A stretch of DNA of 64,000 nucleotides from Inia geoffrensis. Its lineage: Eukaryota > Chordata > Mammalia > Artiodactyla > Iniidae. The translations under genes and the position numbers were made by a program. Positions 56,790 through 64,000 of this stretch are shown here, one piece after another (the first letter of the stretch is position 1; each line of letters opens with the position of its first letter). A model generated the notes under the pieces. It saw only the letters and a list, made by a program, of their open reading frames with translations. It ran no database searches and was not told where the DNA came from. Location of the stretch: assembly GCA_036417435.1 (NCBI GenBank), contig CM070902.1:177422945-177486944 (forward strand), in the 5' to 3' direction.

Positions 56790-59700
56790 ATCAAAAGATA
56801 CAATGGGTATAAAATATTATTATCAGGACTTCAGGTTTCCACTCTGATGTATGAAGATCTTGGAAACTGTCACTGCTGCCATCACAGCAAGAAAAAAGCT
56901 GAACCAACTGAAAATCAACAATTCTTCTTACATCTACCAGAGAATTCAGGACAAATCCCCTCCCTGAGAACTGAAGAAATGGGTGAATGCAGACAATCAC
57001 AGCTGACTAGGAACAAGAGCCAGTAATGGGTGGAGACACTTAAGCAGTAATCTGTAAAGAGCTGGAGACTGAGTGTGGACTTAACTGAGAATGGAAAACT
57101 CTGGGGGAGCAAGGACTCAGCCTTAGGGGAGCACCCACACTTTCCAGAGTCTCACCTTCAGGAGCCCCACAAGGCTGTCCTGTGAAGATCAGAGAAAAAT
57201 TCTCTCTTGCCTCTGGCAAGGGGAGGGAAAAAACAATCATTTTGAAGTGTACCCAAAGCTCCCTTTTCCTGGAACAAAGGCTAGCCCTCAAGGGAAACTT
57301 CAATATCAGAGCTCCATCTGACCTCCAGGGAGAACAATCAGATAACTCGTGCCTCTTCTAGCCTGTCTCACACGAGGGAAAAAAGAACTGCTGCTTCCCA
57401 CTTGGACATTTGAAGGTGCTAGAAGTTGTCATGCCTGTCATCACAACAAGAAAAAAGCCGAACAACTATTCTGAAAGTCATAGCCTGGCGATTCCTGCCA
57501 GATAAAAAGGGAGATTGAGTCATAAGATTATAGAATGCCTATCCTTCTCAATACCTTACTATCTATTAAAAGTTCTCCAGTACAATAACAGTGGATTACA
57601 ACTGAGAGAGCTTCAGGACACAGACACCATTCAGAAAGGAGTTTCTAAGTAAACACAAGGACAGGAGAGCAGACAGAACAAAGGATGTTAAAAGAAAGTG
57701 GAACCTCTGACACAGCAAACAGTAAACACCGCCCGACTCTTGGCCATGTTTACATAAAACCTCACACTAAAGACCTGCTTACCTCAGTTCCTATTATCTG
57801 GTACCTCATGTGGGGCTTGTAAATAATTAGAATGCTTGCTAAAAGGCAAGAGAAAACACAGTCTGAAGAGATAAAGCAAGCATCAGAAGCAGACTCTGAT
57901 ACGGTAGAGGTTTTGGAATCATCAGACTGGGAATTTAAAGTACTTAAGATAATTAACATGATGAGAGCGCTACTTGAGAAAGTTTACAACTTGCAAGAAC
58001 AGATGTGTAATATAAGCAGAGAGATGAAAACTCTGAGAAAATCAGAAGAAGTCGCTGGAAAACAAAAACAATACAAAAGGAAGAGTGCTTTTCACAGCTG
58101 AGGAATAGCCCACGAGCTTGAAGATATGTCAATAGAAACATCTCAAATTTAAGTGTAAAGAGAAAAACGATTATGTTTTTGAAAAAGTACCGATATTCGA
58201 GAACTATGAAAAAATTACAAAAAAGTGTGAAATATAAGTAATGGGAATACCAGACAGTAAAGGGAGGAAGGGGAAGAATTATGTGAAGTAACAGTGGCTG
58301 AGAATTTTCCAGAATTGATGGCAGATACCAAACCGGAGACTCAAGAAGCTCAGAAAACACCAAACAGGATAAATACAAAAATATCTACATGTAGGTGTAT
58401 CATATTTAAGTTGTAGAATATCAGACCAAAAAAAAAAAATATTGAAAGAAGCTGGAAGAAAAAATATACCTTATCTATGGCAAGGCAAGAATAGAATTAC
58501 ATCAGACTTCTTTCTTCAGCAACCATGCAAACAAGAAGAGTAGAATGAAGTATTTATAGTGCTGAAAGAAAAATCCACCAATGTAGAATTCTGTATCCAG
58601 TGTAATTATCCTTTGAAAGTGGAGAGGATATAGACTTTCTCAGACAACAAAAACAGGAAATTTTTCATGAGTCGACCTGCCTTGGAAGAAATGTTAAAAG
58701 AAGTTCTTTATAGAGAAGAAAAATGATATAGTCAGAAACTTGGATCTACATGAAGAAAGGAAGAATGTGAGAAAAGGAATAAATGAAAGTAAAAATAAGA
58801 CCTTATTTTTTAATTCTTAATTCATCTAATAGATCACTTCAGAATAATAATAGCAACAATAAGTTGGGTGATTATAGCTTATGGGTAAGTGAAATGAATG
58901 ACAGCAATGTTATAAGGGACAGGAGGGAGGAACTGGGAATAGTTTATTATAAAGAACCTGCACTACCTGTGAAGAGGTATAGTGTTATATGAAAGCAGAT
59001 TTAGAATAGTTATAAATGTTTACTGCATATTCTAGGGCAACCCCTAAAATCTTTTAAAAAGTATAATTAATATGCTAAGAGAGGAGAGAAAATAGAATCA
59101 TATAAATCCCTGATTAAAACCAGAAAAAGGGAGGGAAGACAAAAAAAGAAAACAAAGAAGGGCAACAAATAGAAAAAAGTATATGGTACATATTAATCCA
59201 CCACTATCAATAATCACTTTAAATGTGAATTGTCTAAATACACCAATTAAAAGGTAAAGACTGACAGAGTGAATAACATATAGGACCCAATTACATGTTG
59301 TTTACAAGAAACCCACTTTAATTATAAAGACACAGATTAAAAAACGGAGAAAGATACAGTGCTAACACTAATTAGAAGAAAGCTGGAATGGCCATTTTAA
59401 TTTCAGACAAAGCAGACTTCAGAACAAGGAAATTTTCAGGGATACATAATGATAAAGGGTCAACTCACCAAGAAGACACGACAATCCTGTGTCTGAACCT
59501 CACAACCGAGCATCAAAGTATATGAGGCAAAACCAGGTAAAACTGCAGGGAGAAAGAGACATAAATGCACTATTACACTTGCAGTTTCAGCACCCCTCTA
59601 TTGGTAATGGACAGATCCCGCAGGCCTGAAATCAGTGAGGATATAGTTGAATTGAATAGCGCCATTATCATCTGGATCTAAAAGACAGTTGTGTATTTCA

Positions 59701-62700
59701 TCCAATCACAAGAGACAACACAAACACTAACCTCACATAGAAGCTCAGTAAGCTCACACAAAATGTTAACCAGAATAGGCTACATTCTAGGCTGTACAAC
59801 ACATCTTAACACATTTAAAAGAATATGTGTCACACAAAGTATGCTCTCAGACCACAATGAAATTAAACTAGAAATAAATAACAGAAAGATAGCTGGAAAA
59901 TCCCCTAATATTGGAAATTACACAACATGCCTCTAAATAACTAAGGCATCAAAGAAGAGTTTTCAAAATAAAATTTATATTGAGCTAAAATGAAAATGAA
60001 AATACTGCTTATCAGGCTTATGGGATGCAGTGAAAGCAGTCCACAGAAGGAACGTTATAGTACTTAATACATATACTAGAAAAGAAAGATCTAAAATCAG
60101 TAATCTCTTTTCCCATAATAGGAGACTAGAAACGGAAGAGCAAATTAGATGCAAAGTAAGCAGAAGAGAGAAAAAGAGTAGAAATTAATGAAATTCAAAA
60201 CAGCAGAACAATAGAGAAAATAAAGGAAACATCTGTTTATTTGAAAAGAGCAATAAAATGTCTAAATCTCTAGCTAGGCTAAGTGAAGAGAAAAAGATAC
60301 AAATTACTATTATTAGACATGAAAGCGAGGCCGTCACTACTTATCCCACGGATGTTGAAAGAGTAATAAAGGAATATTATGAACAGTGCTATGCTCACAC
60401 ACTTGATAAAATAGATGAACTGGACCAATCCCTAAAAGGACACAATGTGACAAAACTCATCTAAAGAGGAGCACACGGTCTGCATAGGCTTATATTAAAT
60501 AAATTGAATCAATAACTTGTAAGCTTTCAAAACAGAAAGCACCAGGCCCAGATAAGTTCACAGGTGAATTCTACCGACATTTAGGAAAGAAATGTATACC
60601 AATTATCTACACTCTTGCAGTAAAAAGAAACAAACCAACAAAAAACACTTCTTAACTCATTCTATGAGGCCAGCACTATCCTAATAATAAAACCAGATAA
60701 AGACATTACAAGAAAACTACAGACCAATATCTCTCACAGATATACATGCAAAAATCCACAACAAAATATTAGCAAATAGAGGCCAACAATATATAAAAAG
60801 AATTATACCCAATGACCAACTGAGATTTATCCCAGGTATGCAAGCCTCATTCAACATTCAAAAGTCAATTAATATAATCTACCATATCAACAAGCTCAAA
60901 AAGAAAAATCACATGATCACATCAATAGATATAGAAAACACATTTGACAAAACCCAATACCCACTTAGAATAAAAATGCTCAGTAAACTAGAAATTGAGG
61001 AAGGGGAACTTCTTCAGTTTGATAAAGAACATCTATTAAAAACCCACAGTTAACATCCTCCTTAATGGTGAGACACTAAAAGCTTTCCCACTGAGATCAG
61101 GAATAAGATGAAGATAGCCCCTCTCACGGCTGCTTTTCAACACTGTACTAGAAGTCCTAGCTAAAACAATTAGACAAGGAAAAGAAGTGAAAGTTACAGA
61201 GATTGGGAAGGAAATAATAAAACTATTTTTGTTCACAAATGATTTGACTGTATATATAGAAAATCCCAAAGAATTGCCAGAAAGAACTCCTGGAACTAGT
61301 AAGCAATTATAGCAAGGTTGCAAGGTACAAGGTTAATAGATATAAGTCCTGGAACTAGTAAGCAATTATAGCAAGGTTGCAAGGTACAAGGTTAATAGAT
61401 ATAAGTCAATTGTTTTCTATATACCAGCAAAGGACAGTAAAACTTGAAGTTAAAAGCAAAATACTGTTTACATTAGCACTAAAAATGTAAAATATTTAGT
61501 ATAAATCTAACGAAATTTGTATAAGATCCATGTGAGGAAAACTACAAAATTATTTTGAGCAAAATCAAAGAACTAAATAAATGGAGAAACATTCCAAGTT
61601 CATGGATAGAAGAAAGTATGGTTAAGATGTCACTTCTCCTCAACTTGATCTGTAGATTGAATGCAATCCCAATCAAAATCCTAGAAACTTATCTGGTGAA
61701 TATTGATGAACTGATTCTAAAGTTTATACAAACAGGCAAAAGACCCAGAATTACCAACACAATACTGAAGAACAATAAAGAGAAGCACTACCCAACTTGA
61801 AGGCTTTACTGGAAAGTACAATAATCAAGACAATGTGGTATTGGTGAAAGAATACACACATAGATCCATGGAACAGAATGGAGAGCCCCAAATAGACCCA
61901 CATGTATATAGTCAACTGCTTTTTGATAAAGAAACGAAGGCAATGTAATGGAGAAAGGACAGTATTTTAACAAATAGTGCTGGAATACCTAGACATCCAT
62001 GTGCACAACAAACTAAGCTAGATGCAGACTGTACACTTTTCACAAAATTCTAACACATAACATACACTTAAATGTAAAATACAAAACTTTAAAACTTGTA
62101 AAAGATAGGATAGGAGAAAATCTAAATGACTTTGGATCTGGTGATGAGCTTTAATATACAACACTAAAAGCACAATGAATGAAAGAAACAATTGATTAAT
62201 TGAACTTACTAAAATTAAAAACTTCTCTGAGAAAGACATTAAGAGAATGAAAAGACAACCCTGATATGGGAGAAAACATTTGTAAAATACATATCAGATA
62301 AATGACTCGTATCCAAAAACATACAAAGGACTCTTAAAATTCAACGGTAAGAAAACCAACTACACAGCTTAAAAAGCGGACTCAAGATCTGAACAGGTAG
62401 CTCATAAAAGTTTTTAAAATGGCAAATAATCACATGAAATGAGTCTTAACATCACGTCACTAGGCAATTACAAGTTAAAGCATTTGCAAATTAAATCACA
62501 CTTCAAAACCTACTAGAATGGATCCAGTTCAAAAATCTGACAATTCTAAATTATGGAAACACCTTGGAACAATAGGAACTCTCTTTCATTGCAGGTGGGA
62601 TTGCAAAATTGTGTGGTTATTTTGGAAGACAGTTAGGTGGTTTCTTACAAAGATAAACATAGTCTTACCATATACTCCAGCAATCATCCTTCCAGGTATT

Positions 62701-63372
62701 TACAAAAAATGAAGGGAAACTTATGCCTACACAAAGGTTTCTAGCAGCTTTATTCATAATTGCTAAAATCTGTAAGCAACCAAGACGTCCTTCAATAGGT
62801 GAGTGGATAAACAAACTGTAATACATCCACACAGTGGAATATTATTTACCAATAAAAGAAAGAATCAAACCACAAAAAGACATGAAGGAACTTTAAATGC
62901 ATCTTTCTAAGTCAAAGAAGCCAATCTGAAAAGACTCCATACTGTATGATTACAACTACATGACATCCTGGACAAAACAAAACTATGAAGACAGTAAAAA
63001 GATCGGTAGTTGTGAGAAGTTCAAGTGGGGTAGGGGAGAAATGAAGGTGTGAAACACAGGGGATTAAGGGCAGTGAAGCTATCTGTATGATAATGTAATG
63101 GTGGGTACTTGACATTATACGTTTGTCAGAACCCATAGAACTAACCTAAAGAGTGAACTCTAAACTACAGATTTTGGCTCATAAAAATGTTTCAGTATTG
63201 GTTCATCCATTGTATCAAAGGTACCACACTAATGCAAGATATTATTAACAGGGGAACTGTTATTATTATTATTACAGGGGAACTGTGAGAGAGGAGAGAC
63301 AGGGTATATGGGAACTCTGTCCTGTCTGCTTAATTTTTCTGTAAATCTAGAGCTGTTCTAAAAAATAAAGTT
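56790..63372 (+). mobile_element. Degraded, nearly full-length old L1
   Basis: 5' UTR-like words at 56850-57700 ('gctgccatcacagcaag'), an ORF1 remnant at about 57830-58390, and ORF2 from about 59000 to 62700. The catalytic-site region at 61232-61243 reads FTND instead of FADD. It ends 'gagctgttctaaaaaataaa'. Many stops; inactive. Confidence 0.8.
61289..61406. repeat. 59-bp perfect tandem duplication in the L1
   Basis: Unit starts 'cctggaactagtaagcaatt' at 61289 and again at 61348; the two copies are identical. Confidence 0.95.
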
Positions 63373-63376
63373 GGAG

Positions 63377-63640
63377 GGGGGAGGGATAAATTAGGAGTTT
63401 GCAATTAACAGATACACACTACTATATATAAAATAGATAAATGACAAGGACCTTCTATATAACACAGGGAAATATATTAAGTATCTTGTAATACCCTATA
63501 ATGGAAAAGAATCTGAAAAAGAATATATACAGATACATGTGTGTGTATATATATATATATATAACTGAATCACACTGTTCTGTATACCTGAAACATTGTA
63601 AATCAACTATACTTCAATACATAAGTAAATTTAAAAAAAT
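63377..63640 (+). repeat. L1 3' UTR of a second, younger L1
   Basis: 'gggataaattaggagtttgc', 'ctatatataaaatagataaa' and 'catatataac'-type words with a (TA)n run at 63546-63563. It abuts the end of the older L1. Confidence 0.8.
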
Positions 63641-64000
63641 CTACAAAAGTATTGTTTGTGATTATTTTATGGCAACTACATTATTTCCTCAACCAGGTAA
63701 ATATATCAATCACATAAATATGATAAGGTATATACCTATATATATATATTTCATTTGATTGTATTTTTCAGCCATTCACTAAATAAGAGAAGTACTTATA
63801 AAGTGAAACATAACCTGAGAAGTACTATTTTATTCTTTCCTTTAGAATCAAAACCAGTTATTTCCCATTTTGATCATTGAACAGATGCTTATCATTTTAT
63901 GACTCTTTGGGGTAAGTATGGCTGTAAGGGCTTTCCAAAATCTAGGCTACTCTCCCTCTCTCCGGTAGTTGCTAAATGATTGTATAGGATCCTACTGGGT
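63641..64000. other. Upstream intergenic, non-coding
   Basis: Nothing recognised. Confidence 0.35.

Overview
This window is single-copy nuclear DNA from a mammal, almost certainly a cetacean. Many interspersed elements are the tRNA-derived CHR-type SINE of whales and hippos. They are recognised by a conserved head, a boxed tRNA-like part that ends in a 'gggaagatcccacatg' block, and a tail in A-rich or (AAAT)n sequence. Old MIR, MER5A-like and L1 remnants lie between them. There are no bacterial-style operons, CRISPR arrays or functional tRNA/rRNA genes.

One protein-coding gene is supported: TMEM144, on the minus strand. It encodes a ten-helix membrane protein of the drug/metabolite-transporter type. 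I could place all 11 coding exons (46451 down to 12516). Each has GT/AG splice borders and phases that fit together. The first exon is non-coding and lies in a CpG island near 54.0-54.4 kb. Coding exons 2 to 11 are open and conserved. The last exon carries a 2-nt deficit relative to the frame of its own conserved tail, so the predicted protein ends in an unrelated 16-residue tail.

Layout: 1-12.5 kb is the region 3' of TMEM144. It begins with an L1 3' end and holds MIRs, SINEs, a GCAGG pentamer repeat and an L1 nested inside a SINE, and it probably contains the TMEM144 3' UTR at its right end. 12.5-46.5 kb is the body of TMEM144. Its introns carry SINEs, a 494-bp tandem duplication, a solo LTR, an LTR split by a young L1 tail, and a 5'-inverted (twin-primed) L1 just upstream of exon 4. 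46.5-54.2 kb is intron 1, mostly filled by a 4.5-kb internally deleted L1. 54.2-64 kb lies upstream of the gene: MER5A and MIR remnants, a SINE cut off by an LTR, then a degraded, almost full-length L1, and a second L1 3' end.

Nothing in the window looks like an undescribed biological system. The item most worth checking is the terminal-exon frameshift of TMEM144. After that come the promoter E-box pair and several local duplications.
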